Positions 23,375 through 35,576 of a stretch of DNA of 64,000 nucleotides are shown here, one piece after another (the first letter of the stretch is position 1; each line of letters starts with the position of its first letter). The notes under the pieces were generated by a model. That model saw only the letters and a program-made list of their open reading frames with translations, was not told the DNA's origin and did not search any database. Position numbers and translations under genes: made by a program. The stretch is from Hippophae tibetana (Eukaryota > Streptophyta > Magnoliopsida > Rosales > Elaeagnaceae): the NCBI GenBank assembly GCA_037013495.1, contig CM072804.1, positions 37,984,501-38,048,500 of the forward strand. The letters run 5' to 3'.

Positions 23375-24893
23375 GTTCTAGGTTGGGGGTGGTGAAAAGT
23401 TACCATGCTTAATAAACAAATAAATATAAAAAAATTCTCACAAAAATTTATCATTTCTTTAAATCAAATTTAAGTAAATAGTTAAGTCTTTTGTACTGTT
23501 AGATTAATTTTTGAAAACATATCATGAAATATTTTGTAATTATTTTTTATAATTAGTTAGTTTTTGTCATAACTAGTATTTCTTGATAAAATGTGAAAAT
23601 TATATTAAACCCAAAATCGGTGTTTATGATTTTTTTTAGTGGAGACTACCCTTGTGAGATATAATTTGAGCCTAATTTCTTTTATTCAGAGTGAAATATA
23701 TATTTTTTTTCTACTCCAAACACATTTCTTATTTATTCAAATTTTTAGATGATCTCTATAGGTATTAACATTGAATGTATAAATTTTTTCTCATCATAAT
23801 AGAGTATCATATATTTTTTATTATTATTTTTGTTTAGATTAAACGATTTAAGTAGAAATTGATAGTATATGCTTATATCTCATTCATGCATGACTGCTAC
23901 AAAACAAAAAGACATATCTGGGGTTACCTAAACCAAGATCAAACAGAAAAGCCACAAAATTAACCACTCACCAAAATCCAAAAAAATGTACAATCTGTAC
24001 ATGGGTTGACTCTCTAAAATATACATATATTGAAAAAAAATAGAGAGATAAAAAAATATAGTATCATCTTCATACTATGACCCACATTCCCTACAAAGTT
24101 GTGAGTACAGGCTAATTACAAAAAAAAAAGATATAGGAAATAATTCCCTAAAAAGTCATTGCAATTTCTTCATTTGTAAAAAGCATATATCTTGAAATTC
24201 TTTCTTAATGAGTTTGATTTATGCATGAAAATAATTTTTATATATGATATCTTTATAATTTATACATTCGATTCCTTTCATGAGATCAATATCAAAATAA
24301 CACTTTGAGCCTTTATTCTTTATACATATGCGAACATATTAGTTCATTTCTATACATCAACTCTTTCGCATATAAATTAGTATGAGTGTTTGAACCCATA
24401 GGATTCAGTGTTTGAGAGTATTGACTTGTGAGGAATAGAGTCGAAGCGAATTCTGATTCATGACACTGAAATTGGATAAAATTAAATTGATACATTTTTG
24501 AAATGAAATATGAAAATGATTTTCGACTAATTATTATAATAAAATCATGATTGTTTAAAGAGATTAAAATAACTTATGCTTGAGATTTTAATTATGATCT
24601 TAAAAGAGATTAAAAAGTATGATATATTTTTGTGATATGTTGTTTTCTTTTATTCTTAAATTAATTTTTGATTGTGTTGTGATTGTTTTTATAGTTTCTT
24701 TTTATTTAGTTCAATGTTTGTGGGTATCATTACTGAAAACCCTCACGAGACTCAAACTCGTCCACTAGGGCAACCTAGGTGTTTAACGGCTTGTTGCATA
24801 GGCTAAATGCAACCGTTTCAATCCACGAAAGTGATTTAGGATAGTTTATTTTTTAGTTTTTATCGCTTCTCTTGCTAAGGGACTAGCAAGAAG
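23375..24893 (+). other. Athila-type 3' non-coding region
   Basis: This 1.5-kb AT-rich region lies between the hairpin and the polypurine tract. No env-like reading frame is present. The derivative at 58710-59492 keeps its first 700 bp in order, so part of it may matter for replication. Apart from that I see nothing. Confidence 0.65.
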
Positions 24894-24907
24894 CTGGTTG
24901 GGGGTTG
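24894..24907 (+). promoter_or_regulatory. Polypurine tract of the Athila-type element
   Basis: The text GGTTGGGGGTTG ends directly at the 3' LTR start TGATGAGTGCTC. It is G-rich rather than purine-only, but it matches in place and form the tract before the 3' LTR of the element at 41836-48272 (ATTTGGGGGGTGTAATG). Confidence 0.65.
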
Positions 24908-26837
24908 TGATGAGTGCTCAAAAAGCACTAAAATAACCATGATTTTATGTACATTAATTGATTAAAAATACATATATTTATATGTTTTATCATATATTTA
25001 TATAAATTTGTCTTTTTCGGAATCACGGGTATTTTTATTGTTTTTCAGGTATTTTGGCTTAAAAACGCAATTTAAAGACTCAAAGAGGAATACTTGAAGC
25101 AATACATAACAAATATATTAATAAATAAGTGGGAAAAGGTCAATAAACATGGAAAAATTGGACAAAATGGGTCGAAAAGGTCAAAAATGTCAAAAAGAAG
25201 GAAATCGCGCCCCGCAGCCCAGCTCGCGCTGACCTGCCCATCCACGCGCGCCCCAGCGCGCGGGCACTGTTCACGCGCGCCGAGCTGCGCGCAGCGACAG
25301 CCCCCCGCGCGCCCAACGCCTTTTCGCCCCATTTTTCACGTGCAACCGCCCCCGTGACGTCATGCTGACGTCATTAATGACCTCAGCATTTCCATTACGC
25401 GTTTTTACATTTTTTAATATTTTTTTACTCATTTTTTTCTCTCCATCCTCACCTATAAATACCCCCCTTCCCTTCACTTCAAAACACACTTCTCTCTTCT
25501 TTCTTTCTCTCATTTCTTAGTTTCTTTCTTAGTTTCTAAGCTTTTCTTAGTTTTTCTCTTAGTTTTTAGTTCAATTCTCTTAGTTGTAGAGTTCTTCTCT
25601 TTTTGAGAGGAACTTGTAATGTTTTTGTAATAATTTAGCTTTTTGATTCAATAAATGGGAGTGCAAATTCCACTTGGAGGTTTTCTAGCTACGGGAATAG
25701 CGTCAAAGTTCTGTAAGGATTTTATTTTCTTTACAGTTATTTTTATGCTTTATTCTTACATGTTATATTTAATTTGTCTGTGGTTAAATTTAACTATGCT
25801 GGCTGTTTAGTAAATATGATATAATAATAACGTTGTTATGCTTGCGAAATATTAAATAGGTAAAAATTTCTAAAATGAATTGATTTTATTTTTATTCAAG
25901 ATTTTATATTAAGAATGTTAGAGAGAAATATATTATTTTTCATTACAAACTTAAACCTGAAAATTTGATTTTAAGGTTTAGTTATCCGGTCTAATTTAGA
26001 GTAGTAATCTTTTATTTGTTGGTACAATCGCCCGGTAGTTAGAGTGAAACTCTATTTCAAAATTTTTTATAAGAATTATTATGTGAAAATGTATTGACAA
26101 CATGTTTTCAATAGTGGTTTTAAAACTTGAAAGTTAGTACTCGGATAATTAAATTCTTATGTTTAATTTGGACACCTTGAATAATGTTTAAATTGTCTAA
26201 CCCCACCAAAGGTGACATTTAAATGGTTCATTTTCAATCTCTTAGAAAAAGGAATTAATTTAATTAACCAAATTAGTTATCAACCCCACCCATAGGTGTT
26301 AATTGATTTGTTTAGTTAACAAAGAATATCTAACCCCACCAAAGGTGGTATTTATATAAAAAAGAGAGAATCAATAAAATATCAATTTATATCTTTAATA
26401 ACCTAGATAATATGAGCAAGCATAATTAATTTAGTTATTATATCCATAAATACTCCACTAATATAAATGATAAAATTTGCATAAATATTTATTGAATCTG
26501 TATTTGTATTTATTTTTAGATAAATATTTATTGAATTTGTATCTATGTTTATTTTTTTATGTTATTAGATTATATTTAATTAATCTGTATATATGTTTAT
26601 TTTATGTTATTAGATTAGGAACACAAAAACCAAACTATCGTGACAGGATGTTTAGGATTTAATTTCGTTTTTAAAAGTTTGAATAACAAATTAAAAACCA
26701 CATACATTCCTTCCTTAGATCGACCTTGGGAGTATACTTATCATTTTATTCGAAATGATTCGTGCACTTGCGAGAGTTTTATAAATATTAAAACCAAAGT
26801 ATTGGCAAGAATCGACGATGTCGGTTTTCGCTCATCA
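24908..26837 (+). repeat. Athila-type 3' LTR
   Basis: It is 1930 bp long and collinear with the 5' LTR. Visible differences are few: scattered substitutions, a different GC-rich block at about 25205-25320, and a missing stretch near 25518. The G-box, twin TGACGTCA sites (25355-25362 and 25366-25373) and TATA (25454-25461) are kept. Confidence 0.93.
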
Positions 26838-27915
26838 CACGACCAGGATGCTCGCGTCCGAATGCATGATACAAAGCATCTCTCACAGGCTCTTCGATTA
26901 TTTCACCCATGGATATTTGTTCTTGAACAACTTTCTACAAATAATAAAGCACACAAATATATCATGCATTATTACATCAATTATTAAAAATAATATGGAC
27001 TTTGTGTCAACCGAAATTACTAACCAACTTATTTAGTTATTCTTCTCCTCGCTTAGTCATTGATCTTGACTTCTTCGTTTGGGAGTCTTTGTTTCAATGT
27101 ACAATTCAGTTCGGGTAACCGGTCTACCCAATTCAGCTTCCTACATAAATTATGAAAAATTTATTAACCATGCCATGAAATTAAATTGAGGAAAATAAAT
27201 ATAAAAATATTTTTAAATTAATACAAATTAATAATATCATTCTATATCTAACTTCAGGATTTGAAGACCTCTGAATACAGTTAGGAAGAATGTTATGCAT
27301 TTGTATATTATGATGTTCTTCCCTAATAATTTGAAATTCATTTGTATGTCTATAATCCACAAAGTCTTTCCAAACTTGAGGTGTAATCCAGGGGTGTTAT
27401 TCAGGGATTTTGTAGAGCTCTATTTCATCAACTGGTTCCAAATATAGAAACACATAATTTCTTGCCAATCTGAAAGTCTTGTATTCCTTCCATGCCTTTT
27501 TTGCAATCTTATAACACTTGCTCTTCCAAGTGTCATCGTCTTTGTAACGATTTTGTAAAAACACACTACAAAAGATTAGATATAATACAAAAATATATAT
27601 AATATATGTAATTGATTATAAAATATAAGAGACTTACACAAATGGTTATCCATATTTTGAACTTTTCATCTTTGTCAACCTGAGACCAATCATTTATATT
27701 GATTGGTATACTGGACTTCACAAGTCTACCAATAGAGGATTTCAATTGTTGGCTATTTTCCCCTATTAGATTACCAGTAGCATCAAATAGAATGGGTACT
27801 CTATCATTTGGGTTAAGTGGAGCATCAGGTATATTCATCCAACCCCTTCTTTTCAAATTCCCCAATGGATATACAAACTCTATTACTCGAGGATCCATGA
27901 AATATCTACAAACAA
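26838..27915 (-). pseudogene. CACTA-B1 second gene, N-terminal part (TNPA / Transposase_24-like)
   Basis: Read on the minus strand, the first exon begins with MDPRVIEF (about 27897). It carries PILFDATGNLIGEN and IGRLVKSSIPININDWSQV (about 27800-27665), a block typical of plant En/Spm TNPA-like proteins. Later exons encode WKEYKTFRLARNYVF and TPQVWKDFVDYR (about 27480-27360), and GRPVTRTELYIETKT (about 27150-27090). The final piece reads to GREHPGRV at 26850, where the Athila element interrupts it; it resumes at 13135. It probably binds the subterminal repeats. Exons keep reasonable coding sense but carry stops. Confidence 0.82.
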
Positions 27916-28006
27916 TGAAGAAATATAAATTAATTGACAATTTTAGGAACATACATACATATATATATATAAGAGTTATTACAACAATATAGAACATACG
28001 TTATGT

Positions 28007-31000
28007 TTAATTAGGTTGTTGATCATATACATATATTCCTTCACAATCACTTTGAGCCCATGACGAAGAATCATCGTCACCAACTAGATCATCACATACA
28101 TTAGGAAATTTGTTTGAAAAATTACTAATATTGGTTAATGTATCAAGCATAGTGTTGTCATCTTCTAAAGAATCAGAATGGTAAAAATCTTTTGGTGGAG
28201 GCGTTAACACAATAGACCATCTTGTGTCAATTTGATCGCTCACGTAAAATACTTGTTTTTCATGAAGTGCTAACATGAAAGGATCATTAGTGTGACTTAT
28301 CTTGGATAAATTTGCAAGGGTAAATCCAAAATCATCTATTTTATATCCAACATTAATAAAATCTTCGACCCAATCACAGAAGAAAACAGTTTCATGGAAG
28401 ACCTCATAATCCAATTCCCAAATCTCTTGAATTATACCATAATATGTTCTATCAAAAAGTACAGGATTACCATCTTTTGAACTGGAGAATTGCATAGTAT
28501 GTGCAACCATATTCACACCACTATTTTGATTTACTCGGACTTTGTTCCTAGCTTGAGTCGTAAACCTCGATCCATTTATTGTGAAACTAGAAAATGATTT
28601 GACATTGAATTTTGGACCATGTGCAAGCCATTCTAAACTTTCTGTTATTTTATGATTGGGTTTCTTAAGTTCATCTCGAATCTATGTATACAAAAACATG
28701 AAATTTCTTTATAGCAAAGTTTTAAAACATTACATAGATCAAGGAACATACATGAATTTTTGTTTGTGACACTTACATGGTTGCGAAACCAATTAATAAG
28801 CTCTCGCTTATGTTCATCATCAACCATTTTTCTCCTCCTTTTTTTTAATAACGAGGATCGATCTTCAATAAGTTTAAATGCATCCTATAATGTTATTAAA
28901 GATATATGAAGTAGATATCATCATTAATAGTTAAATAAAAAATATTTTTTTGCATAAATGGAAAGGTTAAACATCACTTACTCTATGTACCGTTGTGCCT
29001 TATTATTATTTACCAAAATGATTCGGTGTGCTTTTCCCCATCGAGTGTGATCAATAAACAATTTCTTACTTCTACCAAGCATAGGGTTACCTACTTGGAT
29101 AATGTGATGTTCTAAGAACAACTTATGCGTAGGATTCCCAATTTTAGTGCAACCAATAAAGTATTTAGAACAAAACTCAATAGCCTCTTCAGCAATGTAG
29201 CGTTCCACTATGCATCCTTCAGGTTGATTTCTATTATTTACATATACTTTAAGGACTTGTATATATCTCTCAAAAGGATACATCCACCATAAGTAAGTAA
29301 GACCACAAAATTGAACCTCTCGAACTAAATGAACACACAAGTGAATCATTATATCGAAGAAAGAAGGAGGAAAATATTTTTCAATTAGACACAAAGTCTC
29401 TACAATATCTTTCTGTAAAGAGTTTAACTCGCCAATTGATATAGATTTCTTGCATATTATATTGAAGAATGAACAAAGACAAATTATTGATAATCAAACA
29501 AGTTTTGGAAGAATTGATCTAATAGCAACTAGTAATAACTGTTGCATTAAGATATGACTATCATGTGATTTCAATCCATAAAGTTTCTTATCGGTGATAT
29601 ACACACAATTTCTTAAGTTGGATGAGTAACCATTAGGAACATTCACACCCTCAAAACATTTACAAAACACATCCTTCTCTTTTGTTGACATTGTATATGA
29701 TGGTGGTGGCAAGTATGTTCGATTCTTATCATTTTACACCCTTGGTGCCAATTCAGGTTGTATGTCTAGTTTCTTTAAATCCAATCTTGCTTTAATTCCA
29801 TCCTTTGTTTTTCCAGATATATTAATTAAAGTACCAATCGAGCTCTCACATACATTTTTCTCAATGTGCATGACATCTAAGATGTGAAGAATGTGTAGGT
29901 CTTTCCAATAAGGTAATTCCCAAAATATTGATTTTTTATTCCAAAAACCATGGTATACGCATTAAAACTCTTTTTCATTTTCACCCATTTCATTAGTTGA
30001 CCTCTTTCGTTTCCCTACCTTATTGAGTTTTTTTTCATCTTTCCATATCTTTTGAATGCCATACCATTCAATTGCCTTAATATATCAACACCTTGCAAAG
30101 GTTGAGTTGTATGATCATGATCTTTTTCACCATCGAACAGTTTCTTTTGGTATCTCAACTTGTGTCCAAATGGACAAAATCTTCTATGTCTTCTATAAGA
30201 CATCTTTCATCCATGAACAAGATAAGTTGCAGAAGTTCCATCACTACATATAGGGCATCCCTTGTAACATTTTGTTGCATGTCCTGATAAGTTTCCATAG
30301 GTAGGAAAATGATTAGTTGTCCATAAAAGGACCCCCCTCAAGTTAAAGTGTTTTCTTTATGTGCATCGTAAACATTTACACCATCATTCCATAACGTCTT
30401 TAAATCATCTATCAGAGGCTGCAACTATACATCAATATCAACATCGGGTTGTTTCGGTTCTGAGATCAATAATGTTAATATCATGAATTTTCTTTTCATA
30501 CACAACCAGGGAGGAAGGTTTTATCTTACCATAATTACTTGCCAACAACTATATCTACTACTAAGGGAACTATGTGGATTAATTCCATCAGCAGAAATTG
30601 CAAGATGAAGATTGCGCAGATCATATGCAAATTGAGGAGATAAATTATCTACTACTTTCCAATTTGGAGAATCACAAGAATAACGTAGCACCTCATCATC
30701 AGATCGATTATCTAAATACCAAGTCAACATCTTTGATGTCTCTTTACTTTTGAACAACCTTTGAAAGCGAGGAATCGGAGGAAAGTACCAAAGAACCTTT
30801 GTAGACATGTCTTTCTTAGGTGTTGTCTCATTTGTACCATGCTTTCATCTCGATTCTTTACACATCAGACAATCATCTAGTAGATTTAGTAATTCTGTGA
30901 ATCCCTTGTCAAAAAAAAAACATATTTTGCCTTCAGATTGTACAAATGAACCAATCCCAACATTTTAGTGTATCTTTTGCATTTTGGATACAACGGTATT

Positions 31001-31370
31001 TTGGCATCTTCTAGAAATTTTTTAAAGGTTTCGGGATCATTCTCACGTAGTTCATCTTCAACATAATGAAACATATTTTATGTCAGTACATTATAATAAT
31101 ATGTATGTAATCCACTCACATTCTTATTTATCTTTTCCCTATGAGTATTATCAATATTTTCTCCATGATAATACCAAGATTTATAGTTCAAAAGAATATC
31201 ACTACGGATATGGTGATACTTAACCTCGTTAAATTCATGAAATCACTCATTTTTACATTTAACACATGGGCATCGAATCATACTAATTCCATTATTAATA
31301 TTTCTACAAGCAAATTCCATGAAACTTTCAACTCCAAAAATGTAGTCCTGCTCAATTCTACACTTTAATA
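28007..31370 (-). pseudogene. CACTA-B1 transposase, tnp2 family, decayed
   Basis: Minus-strand domains in order: a transposase-associated zinc domain (about 31345-31150, IRCPCVKCKNE, then YKSWYYHGE); the tnp2 transposase (31075-29800) with PETFKKFLEDAKIPLYP, then LRNLHLAISADGINPHSS, LPPWLCMKRKF and SYRRHRRFCPFGHK; DUF4218 (29394-28978, CLIEKYFPPSFFDIMIHL and LTYLWWMYPFERYI); and DUF4216 (28516-28007, YYGIIQEIWELDY and GFTLANLSKI). That is the standard CACTA order. Several in-frame stops (after CVKCKNE, after QVIMVR, and in the DVxLQPLI region) show it is dead. Introns lie between the DUF domains. Confidence 0.88.
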
Positions 31371-32261
31371 TCTAAGATTTATCAATTTTCTATTAATGAT
31401 GTTAATTAAGCATGTTAATTATGTATCCAATCAATATATTTCAAGTATTATTATATATAAATTCCCTAATTATTAGAATATATACCAAAACATACATAAT
31501 ACAAACATTTATCATTTTAATCATTTCACAATTGTATTACTTTTACTTAATAAAATATAATTATTTATATGTAAATAAATTTATCCATGTATGGTAAATA
31601 TTATAGTTCCTCAAACCCACAACATGTAGATATTATTTCCACAGAAAATAAGCCAAACATATAATAGCAAACAAATACAAAATATACATAAATAAAAAAT
31701 TTATACAAAAAATAAAACAAACTGAATAATAAGTGCATAGTATTAATAGAAATACTTAAAAGAGTAAATGAAGTGACTAAATGAAGAAAATGAAGAAAAA
31801 ATGGGTGTTTTTTAAGTGAGAATAAGTGAGAAAATTGGTATAAAAAATTTGAGTATTTTGCTCAAAAAATAGGATATCTGAAAGATAATAAGAATAGGAA
31901 TATAACCCATAAAACTACGTTGGAAATGGTGGTCGGAGGTGGTCGGAAAATGAGAAAGAGTGGAGGGTGAGCTCGGTTTTGGGCAAAGTGTTGTTGCACA
32001 AATTGAAAAATGCGTATTATTTCATGAACTAGTCAAACATGAATATGTAGCTTCCATTTATACTTTTCAATCTTTTCAGTTTTCTCTTGTTTTATCTTAG
32101 TGTTGGTAGTTCTAGAATTATTTGTGGAAGATGGAGTATGCATTTATTTGTTACTATTTCAAATTATGCATTTTTCCTGTTCATTTTGTTATTGCTCTTT
32201 TTCATTCTATCTATTGTAGGTAGAAAACAAAGATTGTTTTTTAGGAGACATTAGACTTGCA

Positions 32262-32450
32262 TTGGCAGAAGTTTCAATGGTACTGATGTTGGTGCCTGGT
32301 GTCTGGCGTTGTTCCTATGCCTAATGCTAGTGCTTGGCGTTGGTATTGACACTAGTGTTGATGTTGGCACTGGTGCTAGTGCCGGTGCCTGGTGTTTGGC
32401 ACTGGTGCCGGTGTTGGTGCCAGTACCTAGAGCCTGGCACTGATAATTGT
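32262..32450 (+). repeat. Degenerate GGTGCTGGT repeats, first block
   Basis: The block is built of 6- to 18-bp variants of 'ggtgcctggtgttggc'. A proline/threonine/alanine-rich reading frame across it on the minus strand is an artefact. The same words appear inverted at 32705-33170. Confidence 0.75.
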
Positions 32451-32704
32451 AGCTCACATATTATATTACATGATTGATTGCAAAGCAAGTTGTTTCAACT
32501 TTTTTCCTCACTGTCAATTTTTTGGAGCTTAGTTTCTCTTTGAAATAATTCATCTATTGTAGCACATGGGATGCTAATTTCTTTTACATTGTGAGAGGAT
32601 AGTGGATATTAAAGCCAATTTTTTTGTTTTGAAAAATTAGATACATTATTGCAAAAATATATTGGACCCTATGGTTGTGACTAACATTAGTTGCAAAAAT
32701 CTAG

Positions 32705-33170
32705 TTAGACCTGGCGTTAGGCACCAGAACCAGTACCAGCACATGCACCAACATCAATACTAGCACCAAGCTCCAACACCAACACCAGCGCCAAGCACCA
32801 ATACCAATGCCAAGCACCAATACCAACGTCAGGCACCAACCGACATCAACACCAGCACCAGTACTAGGCACCATCGCCAAGGACTAGGACCAGCACCAGG
32901 CACCAGTACTATTACCAACATCAGGCACCAGTACCATTACTAGCGTCAGGCACCAGCCGACATCAGTACCAGTGCCAAGCACCAGCACTAGCATGAGGCA
33001 CTAGCCAACATCAGCACCAAGCACTAGCGCCAAGCACCAACACCAACGCTAGGCACTAGCACCATCACCAAGCACCAGCGCTAATCATCAGTAACAACAC
33101 CAATGCTAGGCACTAGCACCAGCGCCAGTCATCAGCACCAACACTAGGCATAACACTAGCACACCTATAG
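32705..33170 (+). repeat. Degenerate CACCAGCACCA repeats, second block
   Basis: This is an array of about 465 bp of variants of 'caccagcgccaagcacca', the reverse complement of the words in the first block. With the block at 32262-32450 it forms a large imperfect inverted repeat around a 250-bp spacer near the end of CACTA-B1. It may be that element's right subterminal repeat zone. Confidence 0.75.
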
Positions 33171-33471
33171 TAATTTCCTTTTATTTACACTTCTGCTGAA
33201 GTCGTTGTAGACTTGATTATATTGATTTGAAGTAAACTTATAAATGCTTTAAAGAAGTACACTTATAAATGATTTTAATAGTAAAAAGTCAGTTTGTAAT
33301 AGTAAGGCTATTTTTCATAGTCATTGTAAATATTAGAATTTGGTAGTAAGGTTTTATTATGTTTTAGGGTATAAGCTGATCTCAAATGTAATTACAATTT
33401 TAATTTTAATATAAAATGATTTTTAATATTATAATTAATAATTGCATTTTTATTTAAATTTATGGTCATAG

Positions 33472-33772
33472 GGTATGTCTATGACCTCGATTATTTAAAA
33501 AACCGAGGATATAGATATACCTTATGGCCTCGGTTATTAAAAAATTGAGGCCATAGACATACATTATGGCCTTAGTTATTGAAAGATCGATGCAATAGAC
33601 ATACCTTATGGCCTCGATTATTGAAAAATTGAGGCCATAGACATATGCTATGGTCTTGGTTATTGAAAGATCAAGGCCATAGACATACCATATGGCCTCA
33701 GTTTTGATAAAAAATGAGACCATAGACGTGCCCTATGGCCTCAGTTATTTAAAAAATGAGACTATAGCTTAT
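33472..33772 (+). repeat. CACTA-A subterminal array: seven 42-bp units, most with a palindromic core
   Basis: The units begin at 'tatggcctcggttatt'-like words, each with an arm pair such as ATGGCCTC and GAGGCCAT around an A-rich centre, and end in 'catagacatac'. Copies of the unit also occur at 4180-4225/7290-7330 (left end) and in A2 (7110-7280). Such arrays near CACTA ends are usually sites for the transposon's DNA-binding protein. Confidence 0.8.
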
Positions 33773-33827
33773 GTCTATGGTTTCTCTCACTTAGGCCTCA
33801 GTTCTTATAAACGTGGCCATAGACCAA

Positions 33828-35576
33828 TGTATCGTTCCCACGGAGATTTGTCACTACAATTTGTTGAGTACTAAAATTATTTCGCTCTGATTTTATCCAA
33901 AACATTCGTTAATTGGAAGACGTTAACTAAAAAGTTGTATAACAAAATAAAAGAAATCTAGGATTGCAGTTTTTCACCAAATTAATCCACTCGAGTCATA
34001 TTATTTTCTCTTGATTTATATTTTTATAGCACATTTAATTTTTCAACGGAAAACTTCTAATTTTATCCATACATCTCTTTCGAGCTCCGTATAGACACAC
34101 CTCACTAAATTAATTCACTATATTCCTATGAGAATTAAATTCACCAAGATTCATTACGTTCTAAGTTCTCAAATGGTCACACATACAATTAAGGTATATT
34201 CCTATCCTTCATATATACATGTTATTCTATCCATGAGCAATATACACAAAAATGTCTCTTCCAAGTTTATTTAAGTGTAACAGATCATTTGATAAATTTT
34301 CCAATAATCAAAAAATTAAGCACAAATAGAATAAAAAAATCCAACGTCTTATAAATCTTTCAAAAATAATTAAATCCAGGCTTCATAAATTTAGATAAAA
34401 TGCAACCCTAGAAAAATTAAATTACTTCATAAATTAAAATTAAAATTAAAATTACATCAATTAAGGAATATTAGATGAAGAACACAAAGAAAATTAAAAA
34501 ATCTTAGCTCGTAAATATTTGGCACACGCAGAACACAACAGAAGCTAAAAATGGCTTCTGTGTGTACCACTATCCAGAACCCAAACTCTCCAAAACTCAA
34601 AAACTCCATTTTTTAGCAATAAATGCCTTATTTATAGCTAAAACAATACATCTAAAAAAACACATTTTTCTTTAATTACGCAGACACGCCAATGGGAAAT
34701 GGGATATCAAAAATATTATTTAACATACGGGTGAGAGACATCACAACAGAGGGTGCCATTTCTGATTTTTTTTTATTCAATCTACATGCCATGTGCCAGC
34801 GTCTGATTTTTTGCAAGGAATGGTGGGACACGTAGCAGCATCTCATTGGGTACCAAGAAAGAGCGCACGAGGAATTGTTGCACGGGATAAGTGGCGCAAG
34901 AAACGTGGGGGATGGCTGCTAGAACGCGTGTGTGATTCTGCATTTTTACGTTCACTGAAACGTTTCACGTGTTAGCATATGATTGGCTACAAGGAATAAT
35001 GGGACACGTGGCAGCTTTCAATTGGTGGTATAAACAAGCGCATCTGATTACACGGTAGGAAATCATGGCTTTGGAAGACGCGTAAAGACACGTGGGTCCC
35101 ATCCTGCATGCACGGCCTGCACTGTAAGTGGGCCTCACACGGGTACCGAGTAGCGTGCAACCATAAAACCTACGTCCAATCGCTTTGGTCAGGTGTGAAC
35201 GACATACGCTCATCTTTACCGTTGCTTTTTCTCTCCTGTGCAGAATAATAAACTTTTCTTAATTTCATTTTAGCCCCCCAATTTAATTCAAATTAAATTT
35301 TAATAATTAAAATGAAGCCCGATTTTAATTCAAATTATATTTTAGACTTTTATAAATTGCAATTAAGCACTCTTTTATTTTAAATTATATTTTTAGACAT
35401 AAATTTGTAATTAAGTACGTTTTCGATTCAAATTATTTAATTTTCTTAAAATATATTCCTTAACAAATAAACACTAAATATTAATTTATTCAACTAAAAT
35501 TAACTAAATATGTCAAGAACATAACAATTATAATTAATAAAATAAATGAAAATAACTATATAAAATACAGTTATCA
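33828..35576 (-). mobile_element. Solo LTR of an unidentified gypsy-type element, minus orientation
   Basis: The segment begins TGTATCGTTCCCACGG and ends GTTATCA, with flanks ACCAA (33823-33827) and TCCAA (35577-35581) as a near-perfect 5-bp duplication. On the minus strand it reads TGATAACTG to GGGAACGATACA, the ending seen in many plant gypsy LTRs. A minus-strand TATAAATA-like box lies near 34630-34640. Removing it restores the CACTA-A right end by comparison with A2 (7240-7270). No second copy occurs in the window. Confidence 0.72.

Larger units (their letters stand above)
13136..26837 (+). mobile_element. Athila-type Ty3/gypsy retrotransposon, full length, with two gag genes
   Basis: The 13.7-kb element has LTRs 13136-15095 and 24908-26837, both starting TGATGAGTGCTC and ending CTCATCA. 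A perfect 5-bp duplication CACGA flanks it (13131-13135 and 26838-26842). Inside are a primer-binding site, a structured leader, gag1 (16160-17500), gag2-protease (17864-20395), reverse transcriptase/RNase H/integrase (to 23034), and a 1.9-kb 3' non-coding part. The LTRs look nearly identical apart from the GC-rich block and small indels, so insertion is fairly recent. Pol carries three nonsense codons and a frameshift, so this copy cannot make a complete Pol. There is no env-like gene. Confidence 0.95.
31371..33279. other. CACTA-B1 promoter-side non-coding region
   Basis: It lies upstream of the tnp2 gene on the minus strand and should contain its promoter, although no clear TATA or start site stands out. 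It holds two blocks of GCACCA-type short repeats in opposite orientation (listed separately). Confidence 0.6.
8053..33302 (-). mobile_element. CACTA-B1: En/Spm-type transposon with transposase genes on the minus strand
   Basis: The left end is CACTACTACAAAAATGG, preceded by TAA, followed by subterminal repeats around 'aagtcagtt' and 'gaaccgac' (8080-8190). On the minus strand it carries a tnp2-type transposase and then a second gene ending in a Ulp1-type protease, the usual CACTA pair. The right end is the weak point: at 33280-33305 the text 'aaaaagtcagtttgtaatag' followed by 'taa' looks like a decayed terminus with the expected TAA duplication. CACTA-A-like sequence resumes by 33346. Two Athila-family insertions (10978-12840 and 13136-26837) break the second gene. 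Confidence 0.78.

Noticed and set aside
23100..24893. Possible env-like gene, as in other Athila elements
   Set aside because: No frame over 60 codons with signal peptide or membrane segments; only AT-rich non-coding sequence.
27566..31370. A host gene cluster on the minus strand
   Set aside because: The domain order (transposase-associated, tnp2, DUF4218, DUF4216, then TNPA-like) is that of a CACTA transposon.
32251..32457. Pro/Thr/Ala-rich 68-residue frame
   Set aside because: It is read through degenerate GGTGCTGGT repeats.
32262..33772. CRISPR-like array
   Set aside because: Units are contiguous or degenerate without unique spacers, in plant DNA, and are explained as CACTA subterminal repeats.
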